A stretch of DNA of 64,000 bases from Antedon mediterranea (lineage: Eukaryota > Echinodermata > Crinoidea > Comatulida > Antedonidae). The stretch is taken from positions 8,471,001-8,535,000 of the forward strand of contig NC_092680.1 of NCBI RefSeq assembly GCF_964355755.1. The letters run 5' to 3'. Below the pieces are notes generated by a model. The model did no database searches. It had not been told where the DNA came from and worked only from the letters and a program-made list of their open reading frames with translations. The translations under genes were made by a program, and so were the position numbers. This document shows positions 1-11,469 of this stretch, piece by piece (position 1 is the first letter of the stretch; each line of letters begins with the position of its first letter).

Positions 1-444
1 TTTCTTTACTAATTTTTTTTCTGAAAACTTATCAACTGTAAATTTAAATTGCATATAAATCATTTTCTTAATAGCAAGATAGATGATTTAAGTAGAGTTC
101 TTCGGTGTCATATACACAATTTTCAAAATGACAAAAATGCGTTTAGACAAAGTTTATTGTTTGCCATTAGCTTTTCATCCAAACAAGTGATATTCCGTTT
201 TTGCGATATTCTCCACTGCTTTATAGACTAAGACCGTACATGAATGTGTTAAAATGCCACTGAAAATACAGCTCTTCTTTTAAAAGGAGCGTGATTGATT
301 ATAATGAGTTCAAAAATTTGACGATCCTTAATCCAGACTTGCAAACACCACTGATTAACACAACATTCATGAATGTTGTATTTAAGTTGTTGTCATTTTG
401 AATATTTTTGTATATACTGTAAACATATACAGACGTTAGAAGAA

Positions 445-665
445 ATTCTAAACCGGCCGGTGATATACTGAATAATAATGGATTAATTTGTAACGATAAA
501 GATAAATAAATCTGTGAAAATGAGAACAATCCTTCCCGACCAAGAATCGAACCTGGAACCTTCTGTAGATGTCCTAACCATTAAACTGGGGGTTTCATCA
601 TATTGTTCAAATTTGATTGAATAGCGGCTCTTTAACACCCTCGCTGTGGTTCAGCAAAACAGCAC
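445..665 (-). repeat. Degenerate copy of the ~365-bp tRNA-containing repeat
   Basis: It begins TTCTAAACCGGCCGGTGATA and runs through a decayed tRNA-like part (about 535-595) to the CAGCACTA segment. Order and sequence follow the units at 35.95-37.4 kb, with many substitutions and small indels. The tRNA cloverleaf is no longer intact. Confidence 0.75.
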
Positions 666-763
666 TATTTTTTAATATAATAAATACATCATGCTAACAT
701 GTTTTATTTTGTACATAACTTTGGTTTTGTCAAGTACATAGAGAAAGAAAAAATATTTACTAT

Positions 764-860
764 TCAATTCAATTCAATTCAACTTTATTTCAGACAAACT
801 GTCCATATATTATTGATTACTATAGTTTACAAAAACAACACATTATTATGGCTATACTGA
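764..860 (-). repeat. 3' tail of a CR1/L2-like LINE
   Basis: Read on the minus strand this is a short A/T-rich end with AATAAAGTTG followed by repeats of TTGAA. The same ending closes the LINE fragment at 48.6 kb. Only the tail is recognisable; no coding part is visible beside it. Confidence 0.55.
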
Positions 861-1028
861 TACTAGTTAACACACGTAAAAGTATACATGAGATTATATA
901 TACAAAAGTTCTGTCCATTTTCTATTGCAACTTTGAATCTTTTAGAATACGAGAAAAAACACATGTAATTAAAGTATTACAGCTTTTTTCAATTTTTTTT
1001 TTTTCTATGTTGTTTTCTTGATTTCTAG

Positions 1029-4000
1029 GTACAAAATAATTCGACGAAGGGTGATTAATGTTGTAGGACAGTGGTTGGATGTTAAGCTGTCGCCTAGTCT
1101 TCACCCGTTGGTATACCAAGCAGTCTTACCCCTCTTGTCACCCCAGGAGGATCTTGTGGTGAGGATCACTGCAGCAAAGACTCTCAAAATTGATATCCTT
1201 TATCCAGTCCTATTTACATTGACAGATCAATGGTTGTCATGACCTGTCCCATTAATGGTAAAATGTCACATGAGTGTGTAAAACAATATGTTTTCTTAAT
1301 GTACTTAGTAACCACACCAGTTCATATCATTCTGTGCTTTAGAGATTGGTTAAAGATTATTTTAATATATAACAACAAATGTTTACGTGTTTGTTGCCAA
1401 GAATTTCAAACACTAAAGAATCCACTTTGGTATGATAGTAAAATCTGGACTGAGATTGGGTATTGGTAAATCACCAGGTTTCCATATTAACTGCTGTGGC
1501 ACCATCAACGTTTAATAAAAAAGGAGTTCCATAAAACCATCACATTTTACAAATTTTTTCCTTAATTCTATCTTTACCTATTGATGACTTTGAATTCAGG
1601 TCAGAAAACTTTGAACCAGTAAGTACACTAAAAACATTACAATTATAAAGAACCCTTCAGGGGGTTTGTAATGGCAATGGTTTTGTAACATGTAAAAGCA
1701 TCCATCTGCTAGAGCAATGTGTCCACCTGGAAAGAAGGGTGTTTAATTTAAAGGTATATTGTCCCCCTGAATAATTTTTTTTTCAATTGTTGACTATTAT
1801 GCCATTTTATTGTTGTATAATAGTAATTCACTTTGAGCAAATATTGTATAAAAAATTATATATATATTTATTTTTAAAACCGTAATTTAATAAAATATAT
1901 TTACATATAAAATATTTACATCAATCAGTAACATTTTTGTTTTCTTCTTTTTTTTTCATCCAGTACCTTGAGACAAGTTTTTCTCTGTTGTTCCAACTAC
2001 TACAGCAAGTATCGGAATGTGATACCAAGGTAAAGATAAATGTGTTATTAATCCTCTATGGGCCCGTTTCTGCTGCCAACCCAAAATATACCGTATAAAT
2101 ATACCGTATAAATATACCGTATATATACCGTATATGAAATTCGTGCACCGTTTCCGCTGCACATACTTCGTGGGTGGGTTGTAAAAAAGTTGGCTTTCAT
2201 TACCCAAAATGCATTTCGTGAGACGGAAGTATGGATTGACCTCGTGTGGTGAGGTTTTTACCTACCGGTACATGCTGACAAAAACAAAACAATGATGGTT
2301 TCTCAAAACGTCGTAGCATTGCTTTCTATTTTAAATCTAATGAGCAGAAGTGGCAACGAATTTACACCGCACATACAAGCACAATCTAGAAATGTCACTA
2401 TAAATAAACTCTGTTATTCAAATTGAGTTTATATTATGCTATATTATCCTATATTGCCGTTTTAGTTTCCATTTTCTATTATACAGTATTTTACCATGAT
2501 TTTACATCACGTTGTCGTGTAAGAACATTCGATTTATTGTAATTAAAATCTCGGTATCTCTTCTGTTGCCATGCAGTCTCCCCCCAACTTTCGCTTCCCC
2601 CCACAATTGAATTGCAAAAATAGTGATTTGTTCGGTCCACAGTGACATTTTGATCTGTTGCTTGCTTTTACACGTGTTTTTCAACTTTCAATGCAGCAGA
2701 AAAACCAAAACAAACGAGTCGCGCTCTGTTAGTTTTTGACCTCGTGTCATGAGTCGGGTCACATTTACGGTATATTTTGAGTGCAGCAGAAACGGGGAAC
2801 GAAATATACGGTATATTTTGGAATATACCGTATAATATCCACAAACGATGGGGATATTTATGCAGTATATATACCGCAAATATATACGGTATATTTTTTA
2901 TGAGACCCATTTCTGCTGCCAAAAAATATACCGTATATAAAATATACCGTATATATACGGTATATTTTTGGCAGCAGAAACGGGGCCTATGTGTGTAATA
3001 CAAGCAAAGAGGTTATACAGTACTACAAGGTCAACTCCAATTTAATCATACTGTAGTTCAAAAAGCAAGTCAGCAGTGTTTCTTATCTGTAATAGATCTG
3101 TACATTTTCTTTATTTCTTAGATGCATGTATTACATGTTCTATCATTTGTTATTGAAAGATCTGGAGCATGTGTAAGTATTCTATACTTAACTTGTAAGT
3201 GTGTACTTGTTCTATGACTGCTTGAAAAGAAAACATGTATGGGCTGAAATGGTCTCACTTTGTTTTTTTAATATTAATCCAAAGGAAAATTACTTTAAAA
3301 AAGGTCAATGCTGTGGTATCAGGGGCTGGATATCAATGGAGATACAAATAAAATAAGCAAAAAGCTATATCAAAGCGATAAACCTTTTGGGCAACACTAG
3401 CCCTTCATAATAATATATAAAAACAAAACGATGATAACGTCTACATTATTATTATTAAAAATAATATATTTATTTAAAAATACTATTCAAATATTGTTTC
3501 TATTTAAAATTAAAAAAAATGTTGTATAACATAGTCATAAACATAATTTGTATTTTTATGTGTAAGTAAATTTGAGAAAACTAGGAAAAAATTCAGGTCA
3601 CTAGTCTGCCGTTCATACGCCCAAGGAAGCAGTAGATATTGCACTAACAGCATGATAATTTAAGCTACTTTGATGTAGTCACTAAAATTATCATCCGTTT
3701 AGTAGTAAAGTTTCAGAACATCTTGAAAAAACAAATATTACAATATTTTTGTTTAAGGTACAACCACATGTATCGCACCTTGTACAATATTTACCTTTGC
3801 TTTGGGAGGAATCGAGTGAACATGACATGTTAAGATGTGCTATCTTATCGACGCTTGTTCATCTTGTTCAGGTAAGATTAGTCTTTTTGTGTACAACTGG
3901 ATTTACAGGCTCTGTAGAAGCTGGCCTGACATTTTTTTATTTGACAAAATGTTGGCAAAGTATTTGCCAAGTATTATGCTTGCTTTGTGCAATGTTTGTT

Positions 4001-7000
4001 TGCACCAACCTACTCACTACACTAGTTAGGTCTTGTTAATTCATTGTGCACCACGTGGGCGAGGATAGCATAGAGCAGATGGGATTGGCAGAAGCATGAG
4101 GAGGGCTACATCCGACAGGGGATGATACAGCTAAACTGAACTGAATTCATTGTGCACACATTTTTTCACAGTTTTGTAATGACAAATTTTAATAATCATA
4201 TAATGTTGTTACATTTTTTATATCTGCTTTAATTATTTTTTTAAAATAGGTTTTTTGTTAAAATGTACACCACATGCAATTCGCAACTGCCAATTGTAAT
4301 TTTAATAAAATGAAATACAGTTTTAGCATCAAAACATATTTTCCATCATTTGTTTAATGGAAAGTGTCTCTTAAAGGGGGTGGCCCAAAAGAGGAGTTCT
4401 ATGATTGTCATTATTCTGAAATTAATAGTATTTATTATTTCTTGTAGAGTCTTGGTACCTTAAGTGTTAACTTATATCCATTCCTGATTCCAATCATTAA
4501 GTTCAGCACAGACTTAAATCAGCCTCCTCATGTCTACCTACTGGATGATGGCATTGAACTCTGGCAGGAAATGTTAAGGTGTGCTCCTTCACTCACACCT
4601 GATATGCTTCAACTATTTGATAACATGCCACCATTATTAGGCAAGTTTATAATTAATAATGTAAAAACCCACCTTTGATTTTTAAAATATAAAATTATCA
4701 GAATCTGTAAACTTATTAAAACTATTTAAGTAATTTCAATAAGTAATTTTCAAAATTTATTTAAAAAGTAGAATCCATATTTAAAGGATAACTTTGAACT
4801 GTACAATTTATATCCTACCTCTTAATAACGTTTACTGTATTAAAAATGTAATTTTCACATGTATTATTTAATTTACTCATATTTCTTATAGAACTTGGAA
4901 GTGAGAATTTAAAGAAATGCTTTATGATCACAACTTCCTATCTTCTTCTGAATCCTGAAGAATTTTTAAAGGTATTATGATTGATTGATTATTAATATCT
5001 GTTTATTATATCAAATCAGAATTTGAACAGTTGAGCTGTAGCTTGGTATTACTATTGTCTTGCAAGGTCTAGTACAGCATTGCCATTGTTTTAACTGTTT
5101 ACACTCGACTACCTAAGCCTCAAATGGGATATAGTTATATATGAACTTAATAAAAAATAAGCAAATGAATGAATCTAAAATCCATTACACCTTGTAAATT
5201 TAAATTTCTTCTCTGTTTCAGACGTATTCACATGTTATTTTCCAAGGTTGTGCTAATCTAATTCATGAGTTAAAGCCAGAAGGGGTTGTTGTTATCTGTA
5301 AAGTAATGTATACATATTATTTATTAACTAAAATATATATTGTACAATTTTCAAACAAACTTTTTCATATATATATATATATTTCTTTTTTAATAGCTGA
5401 TTGAAACAGTATTTAAACTTTTCCCAATCCGTGGACCAGAAATTTTCCGGCCATTGCTTCCAACGATATTTGAGGGTATACTTGAAAAGGAGGTGATTAT
5501 AATTATTATAAAATATTTAAAAAATTATGCAATTTCAAATTCATGTATGCATTTGATTTACCTGTTTCAGTAGTGTTTAGTTGTAAAATACAGTACAACA
5601 TTTTTATTTTTTAATAATTTTAACCATATTTAATGAGGTGATCCATCCAGCATTTGCTGATCATTTAGGACCCTCAGAACAGATACAATATACAAAATAC
5701 AACAAAAACAGAAAAGAAAAACAAAAACCAAAAAATAAAATTAATTACATAAGACTACAAATCTAAAAAGAAAAATGTTAAATTAAGCAAAAATATATAA
5801 TATATATATAATATAAATATTTAAATCTACCTAAACTATTAGGTAAACGATAGTTGTTTTCTGGTTGCCATGAACTGTACTTAATTTTGATTTTCACTTT
5901 CTTGTCTAGTAAGTTGGCATAAAAATGGGGTCTACAAGATTACAATTCACTCAAGCAAACTAGCGATTTGCTTTAGAAAATTTAAAACATTAACTTTTTA
6001 TAATTATTTGAAGAAAAAAATGTTATATATGCATAGGAATAAGTTTAACAGTAACCAACATGTTAAATAACTAAATGTTGTGAAATATATCTTCTTTTTA
6101 CAGGCTTATCCAATCCTGATGTCTATATACTTATCACTATTTGCAAGACTAATCCTTAAAAATCAATCGTTTTTCTTCAAATTTTTGGAAGAAGTAGGAA
6201 CTATGTGGAATCAACAGGTAATGGTCCAATGCAACATTTTTTAAATCTAAATTTTGCAATTTTAAACCCTGATATTTAGTTATGAAATGTCATGATTTCT
6301 TTTAGTTTTCATCTTGTAGCATTTTGTTAATTTTCAGCTCTTTTAGCTATGTGGATCAATTTATATTCCTGCTTGTGTGCTGCTACAGGGCAAAACAATT
6401 CCTATGACCAATATTTCTCAAAGAAAGGCTTTCAATTTTCTTAGCATTCTAATTTATATTTAACTGTTCAAATCTATTGTATTATTTTTTTCGATCCAGC
6501 CAGAAGACATTTTAGAACAACTGTTGAGCTTTTGGTGCGAGTATATGGTGAAGATAACTCAGCCAGAGAGACGCAAGCTGACAGCACTTGCATTCACTAC
6601 TCTATTGCCATGCACATCAAGGTTTGTACTGTATTTAATACCTGGTCGCTGGTTGCACCGGCCTAGGCTAGCATTTAATACACTTTTGCAGCTTGGCCAA
6701 TATTGTCAAAATAAACTGATTTTTCAGGTGACAAACCTATTAGGAAACACGTTGTGGGGTCCTGAAGTTGTCCCCTTGATAGGATTCTACTATATTGTTT
6801 CTTAGTAGCCTTGTTATTTTTTTTGTAGGGCTGTGGTCACACTTTTTCCTGATTTGTTTTATCCAATTGTCGAGGTGTTTCATGATGTCATGAGAGAAGA
6901 CAATGGCTCTCAATTTGAGTAAGTTTAAACAAATACGCATCATTTGTGTGAACAAGTTGTTACACATTGGGATGAAAGGCCACACTTTTAGTAACAAAGT

Positions 7001-7867
7001 GGTAGGGATGAAGCCCAATGATAAACAGCAGTGAAATGGACAAACACTAGGGTACAGCCTACAAATCTGTGTATTTGTAAAAAATCGATTTTTAATGGTG
7101 GGTTGGACTATAAATGCAATGTCTTCTTTCTATTTTTTCTTTCCGTGTTTTAGTTATCTTGTGATGGGAGATAGGGATGACCTTGATGATGAATATGAAA
7201 CCGAACATGACAAAAGAAAACGACAGGTACCAGTTTCAGTTTTCATTATTGTACTGTATAAACTAATTCATTAGCAACTACTGCTTCTAATTGTAGCCAT
7301 GTGTTGTTTATCTTTTATATACAGTATTTTGAAATGGTAAATATTGAATTGAAACTGAATTATACATTTATTATTTTTTGATATCCAAGAAAAATAACAA
7401 ACAGTGTATAATTTTTACTAGATTTTTACTGGCTGATAAGTTTTAATAATTAAACAACTTTGTCTAGTTATCTGACAAACACATTTTGCTCCTGTTATCA
7501 GTTAACATAAAGCACCCTTTTGTTGTCACAATGCGACAATATGTAGCTGTCCAGTCAAAAAGTCATTCTGTACACTTATGAGAATGCCAGACTGGCTGTT
7601 AGACTCAATAGCTGTGTGATGTGTTGTGAAGACAATAGGTTGCTAATAGTGATTGTAATAAACTTTAATATATAATATTATTTCATATGTAAAAAAAATA
7701 ATTTTCAGCTTTCATTGCAAGACCCTGTATTCAATACTCCACTACACGAGTACACCAGAGCCCAACTGATGGTGTGTGAACAAGCTTTTGGTGCAGAAAG
7801 GTTTCAATCTCTAATAGGCAGTGTGGACAAGGAAATCAGGGAACAGTTAGAAGAGTTTTTAAAATGA
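1029..7867 (+). CDS. IPO11: Importin-11, C-terminal half (14 exons, 5' part lies outside the window)
   Basis: Importin-11 is a karyopherin-beta family HEAT-repeat receptor that carries cargo through nuclear pores in a Ran-GTP dependent way. Exons read from splice sites and frame: 1029-1192, 1578-1618, 1964-2029, 3122-3172, 3758-3871, 4448-4640, 4892-4971, 5222-5302, 5397-5492, 6104-6217, 6500-6621, 6829-6918, 7154-7226, 7709-7867; TGA stop at 7865-7867. They join in frame to about 480 residues, the C-terminal half of a protein of about 975 residues in vertebrates. Recognisable blocks include YKIIRRRVI, DDFEFRS, LLFQLLQQV, LVQYLPLLWEES, LRCAILSTLVHLVQ, ITQPERRKL and the C-terminal LEEFLK. The acidic insert DRDDLDDEYETEHDKRKR lies near the end, as in the vertebrate protein. 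The intron after exon 1 is AT-AC (U12-type) and the one after 4640 is GC-AG; the rest are GT-AG. N-terminal exons, including the Ran-binding region, must lie upstream. Confidence 0.95.
1193..1577 (+). other. U12-type (minor spliceosome) AT-AC intron of IPO11
   Basis: The 385-base intron starts ATATCCTTT (1193-1201), the exact minor-spliceosome AT-AC donor. It contains TTCCTTAAT at 1558-1566, a full match to the U12 branch-site consensus, and ends in AC at 1576-1577, 11-13 bases after the branch adenosines. Joining 1192 to 1578 restores the reading frame and gives LKIAIDDFEF, which matches the LKLTVDDFEF region of vertebrate importin-11. No GT donor near the exon end gives a conserved protein. 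Confidence 0.93.
2060..2987. mobile_element. 928-bp TIR element in an IPO11 intron, rich in TATACCGTATA palindromes
   Basis: The left end is GGGCCCGTTTCTGCTGCC (2060-2077) and the right end is its inverted near-copy GGCAGCAGAAACGGGGCC (2970-2987). TAT flanks both ends (2057-2059 and 2988-2990) and could be the target duplication. Inside are further copies of the end motif (about 2147, 2693, 2779 and 2901 in both orientations) and more than ten TATACCGTATA-type palindromes in two clusters, 2085-2142 and 2765-2970. It looks like nested copies of a short non-autonomous DNA transposon. No transposase is seen; open frames here are by-products of the repeats. Confidence 0.75.
3304..3411 (-). repeat. 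Interspersed repeat fragment, same family as 26,695-26,860
   Basis: The reverse complement contains ATGAAGGGCTAGTGTTGCCC followed by a segment ending in CCATTGATATCCAGCCCCTGATACC. This order matches the copy in the DM13-DOMON gene at 26.7 kb, with divergence. Confidence 0.65.
4641..4891 (+). other. GC-AG intron of IPO11
   Basis: The exon ends TTATTAG and the intron starts GCAAGT, a consensus GC-type donor. The acceptor is TTATAG before 4892. Splicing here gives LLELGSENLKKCF in frame, matching the importin-11 family; using a GT further in would break the frame. Confidence 0.88.
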
Positions 7868-8592
7868 AGCAACTGCTACCAACAGTATCAATGAGAACAT
7901 TAAAATAATTAATACTTACTTACTACACATTTTCAGCAATGTGCTAGCCAATATTTTAAAGATCTTGTTATAAGGTACCAGCATGTACATGTATGTACTG
8001 AGATCTAAACTAATATTATGGAATTAGCTACATGCTAATCCACCAATGATGAATATATCTATACATAAAGGCCCAATTATACTTTAAATTTAGATGATAA
8101 ATTAGATAAAACACACAAAAAACTATGTCTATTTATCGTCGATCGTTATCGTCCTAGTGTGTTAGCAGCCTTTAGTAATGTGTTTGGTTATATGATGGTT
8201 GTTGGAAGTGGATTCAACTTTAGTCCAGGAATAAATTTAACTTTAATGAATACAGGCATAACTTACAGTTAACAGTGTGTGGATATAAACTGTTATAATG
8301 CTGGATGGCATAACCAATGGAAGAAGCCATTTAATTTGGGTTAGAAACAACGTTTTTCCTATTGTGTTTTGAACATGCCAACAAGTAATGCATAATATTG
8401 ATATTTACCATCCTGTTATTAATCTATTTTTAATGTACAGTAACAATAATTCTGATTTTGTTTAAACTCGGGATGTTACATGATAGCATCCTTTGAAGCA
8501 TATTTTAAGATTTAGGGTTTGCAGACTGCAGTAAAAAAAGATGGTAATTGTGAATGTTTAGGGTTGCAGACTGATTGTTTTACTGTAATAAA
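7868..8592 (+). other. 3' untranslated region of IPO11 with poly(A) signal
   Basis: Noncoding AT-rich sequence follows the stop codon. AATAAA at 8587-8592 is the clearest polyadenylation signal. The exact cleavage site cannot be read from sequence. Confidence 0.55.
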
Positions 8593-8814
8593 CATTGTAT
8601 AGGGGCCATGCGTTGTAAAGAACATTATACTTAAGGTGTCATTTTAATATTATATGAAATAATGTATTCAAATTATTATAATTTCGCATTTTTTGTTACT
8701 ACTAAATGATCATTTTAATCATCATTGTATAAATCTTTATTCTTATTTATTTCTTTCTCTAAAGATTTTGTGTATGTTGTGTTGGAGAATGTATATGGTG
8801 GTGATACCATATAT

Positions 8815-8885
8815 GTCTCTGTGGTCTAGTGGTATGATACTCGCCCTGTAAGTGAGAGGTCGCAGTTTCGAATCCCGCCAGAGAC
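8815..8885 (+). tRNA. tRNA-like sequence, possible degenerate Thr(TGU) or Pro-derived copy
   Basis: Seven perfect acceptor pairs (GTCTCTG with CAGAGAC), a D arm with GGTCTAGTGGTA (box A), a five-pair anticodon stem (CTCGC/GTGAG) and a box-B-like TTTCGAATCCC. TTTTTT follows directly and could stop Pol III. The body resembles tRNA-Pro, but the anticodon position reads TGT. Position 33 is C instead of the near-universal U, and the T stem (GCAGT/CCCGC) has two mismatches. These faults favour a pseudogene. Confidence 0.5.
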
Positions 8886-8892
8886 ATTTTTT

Positions 8893-9134
8893 CATACAAC
8901 TAACAAATATGGAACTTTTGACAGCTAGTTGGGGGAAGTGGACTGGATGGGTGAGGGGTGTCTCTAGTCAAACTGTAGCGGGGTCTGTGATAGGTCATTT
9001 GGTATTCCTTACAATGTGCTAAATGATATGATATTGGTTGCTGGTGGTATCTTACAAATATAAGATAGCCTACATTAGTTAGGGGGAAGGGGAGGGTCTC
9101 TAGTCAAACGTGATGGTGTCTTCTGAATATTAAT
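8893..9134. other. Intergenic, nothing recognised
   Basis: G-rich on the plus strand, with two related phrases (GTCTCTAGTCAAAC at about 8961 and 9099) suggesting an old local duplication. No coding or RNA signal is visible. Confidence 0.4.
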
Positions 9135-9335
9135 TCAGCCCACCCAACTATCAAATTTAATGTAGAACAATCCACCGCTAATGTAGTAAAACCTCCAGCT
9201 AATGTAGAAACACCAACAGCTTATGTAGTAAATAAAAATCAACACCAGCTAATGTAGAAACAATCAACAGCTTATGTAGTAACGAAAATTGCCTCCCAGC
9301 TTATGTAGTTACTGTCGCCAGCTAATGTAGAAAAT
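9135..9335 (+). repeat. Minisatellite of CAGCTAATGTAG / CAGCTTATGTAG units
   Basis: About nine imperfect units built on the core (C)AGCTAATGTAGAAA alternate with AGCTTATGTAGTAA. Spacing between cores is about 15-40 bases. No open reading frame runs through it. Confidence 0.75.
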
Positions 9336-9432
9336 GTTATATATTTTTCAAAAATGTCTAAATGCATCGATCTTTACTTAGCTATCAGTCTTTCTACCTC
9401 TCGTCAGCATCCATCTCTGTTAAGGGACCGCT

Positions 9433-11306
9433 CAGGGGTGGCGCCAGGATCTTCCCGACGCGGGGGCTACATTCCCCGACGAGGGGGCTATGCGAGCATC
9501 ACAAGGCTGGGGGCCAGGGGGCCGCCAAGGGCCCCCGGAAGCAACGCGTTCTGGCGTCATTTGAGGTCATTTTAATCAGATTTAGGGTAGCCATTTTTTC
9601 CATTTTTTATAATGCATAAATAAAATACTGCGTGCAAAAAAACGATGCGCGATGACTGTTTCAATCCATATTTTTCAATTTAAAAAATAAAAGTTCAAAG
9701 AAAATTTAGAAAAATAGAGTTGGAGGTCCTGGAAATTGGACTTATATACTTCAAAACATGAAACAAAATATATAAGTCCCTATCATGGTTGTGACTGAGC
9801 TAAGAAATGTTTGAAAAATAGAGATGTTAGGTCCCGGAAAATGCACTTCTTGTACTTCGAAATATGACCAGCTTTATTGTTGGGGCTGAGCTAAGAAAAT
9901 GTTTAAAACTAGAGCTGCAGGTCTTCAAAAAATTGCATTTTATACTTTGGAAACATCAGGCCCAGAGGCTTAAAAAACGCAAGCGTAGACCTTTTTCAGT
10001 CGGGGAAATAAGTTTATTCCTCCCAAGTGTATGCCTGCGTACCATCTGGACTTCCGAGTGGTGAGAAATTCATGACATACAGGACATTGAAAATTTAATA
10101 ACTTAGCTATAATAAGATGTTGGCTAAGCGAAAATGGCATGTTTTTTTGTTTAGTAATGGATGAAATATTTATTTTAGGTGCCCCACGGTACAGAAGGTT
10201 ACTTGTAAATTAAAAAATTGGTGAACATACGAACAATTAACATAATTCGTTTTTGCTGTAGTGTAGCGCACGTCGACACAGTACACGACGTAACCGTCGG
10301 TAAACTTCGCCTGGAAAATAACTACAGTACACATTTTGGTCCCTGGATGGAACATGATATCACGACCCAACGTTGAACGATTCGTACAAAGGGATACCGC
10401 CAGACAAGTGCGTACCTATAGCTATTGTTTAGTAGTAAGTTAGATCGCTGGCAATAATGAATGCATATAAAGTGCATAATATCACTCTGACGTACTCTCA
10501 CGGTCAATGAAACGTCGAGGTTTTCTAGGCGCTGAAGCTACGAAGTGAACGCGAACGAATTATATTCCCCGACAAAAAGTACCTGAACCGTCGGTAAACT
10601 TCGCCTGGAAAATAACTACATTACACATTTTGGTCCCTGGATGGAACTTGATATCACGCGTCTCGACCCAACGTTGAACGATTCGTACAAAGGGATACCG
10701 CCAGACAAGTGCGTACCTAGCTAATGTTTAGTAGTAAGTTAGATCGCTGGCAATAATGAATGCATATAAATTGCATAATAGCACTCTGACGTACTCTCAC
10801 GGTCAATGAGACGTCGCGGTTTTTTAGGCGCTGAAGCTACCAAGTGAACGCGAACGTTTTTTACTGTATATTATATTCCCCGACAAAAAGTACCCGTGTT
10901 CCCTTCGGTAACCGTCAGTAAACTTCGCCTGGAAAATAACTACATTACACATTTTTGTCCCTGGATGGAACATGATATCACGCGTCTCGACCCAACGGTG
11001 AACGATTCGTACAAAGGGATACCGCCAAACAAGTGCGTACTAGCTATTGTTTAGTAGTTAGATCTCTGGCAATAATGAATGCATAAAAGTGCATAATAGC
11101 CCTCTGACGTACTCTCACGGTCAATGGAACGTCGTGGTTTTCTAGGCGCTGAAGCTATATGAAGTGAACGTGAATTTTTTTTACTGTATGTTATATTCCC
11201 CGACAAAAAGTACCCGTGTTCCCCAACGGGGGGGGGGGCTAGGCTCCCCGACGAGGGAGCTAGAGCCCCCGTAGCCCCCCCCCCCCCCCCGCTGGCGCCA
11301 CCACTG
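9433..11306. mobile_element. Non-autonomous hAT-like DNA transposon, 1,874 bp
   Basis: The element starts CAGGGGTGGCGCCAG and ends CTGGCGCCACCACTG, inverted ends typical of hAT elements. It is flanked on both sides by the identical 8-mer GGACCGCT (9425-9432 and 11307-11314), the target-duplication length expected for hAT transposase. GC-rich subterminal parts contain the phrase CCCCGACG(A/C)GGG in both ends. The centre holds three ~300-bp tandem copies. There is no transposase frame, so movement would have depended on an enzyme supplied elsewhere. Short open frames inside are not genes. Confidence 0.88.
10262..11215. repeat. Three ~300-bp tandem copies inside the hAT-like element
   Basis: Copies begin near 10,290, 10,587 and 10,914, each with GTAAACTTCGCCTGGAAAAT, then TCCCTGGATGGAAC, ACGATTCGTACAAAGGGATA, TCGCTGGCAATAATGAATGC and TTCCCCGACAAAAAGTAC. 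They are over about 90% alike by eye, so the triplication is recent relative to its surroundings. Copies 2 and 3 share extra GTCTCGACCCAACG and a longer end segment, so copy 1 is the most divergent. Confidence 0.85.
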
Positions 11307-11469
11307 GGACCGCTTCTCATAATCGACCACCTCCTCTCTTAACGACCACACACATATCCTGTAAATTTTCCCTGGGGACACCAAATAGGAGTAAAAAATG
11401 GATTTAATCATGTGAAAAGCCACACGGATAAAAGTTGTTGGACATTGTCCGCATATGTGTATACAATGT

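Larger units (their letters stand above)
1..1028 (+). other. Intron of IPO11 with repeat fragments; no exon seen
   Basis: This AT-rich stretch ends in a pyrimidine tract and the acceptor at 1027-1028. It holds a degraded copy of the tRNA-containing repeat (about 445-665) and the tail of a LINE (about 764-860). The short open frames have no coding character. Confidence 0.75.

Noticed and set aside
1193-1242. Exon 1 read through to a stop at 1242
   Set aside because: The extension KIDILYPVLF does not match importin-11; the AT-AC splice restores the family sequence.
2668-3003. Overlapping ORFs rich in Tyr and Ile on both strands
   Set aside because: They translate TATACCGTATA palindromes of the TIR element and have no codon or domain support.
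9135-9335. CRISPR-like array of short repeats
   Set aside because: Units vary in length and sequence and spacers are not unique; the genome is eukaryotic, so this is a minisatellite.
11051-11423. Gly-rich ORFs near 11.1-11.4 kb
   Set aside because: They read through the poly-G/C subterminal part of the hAT-like element.
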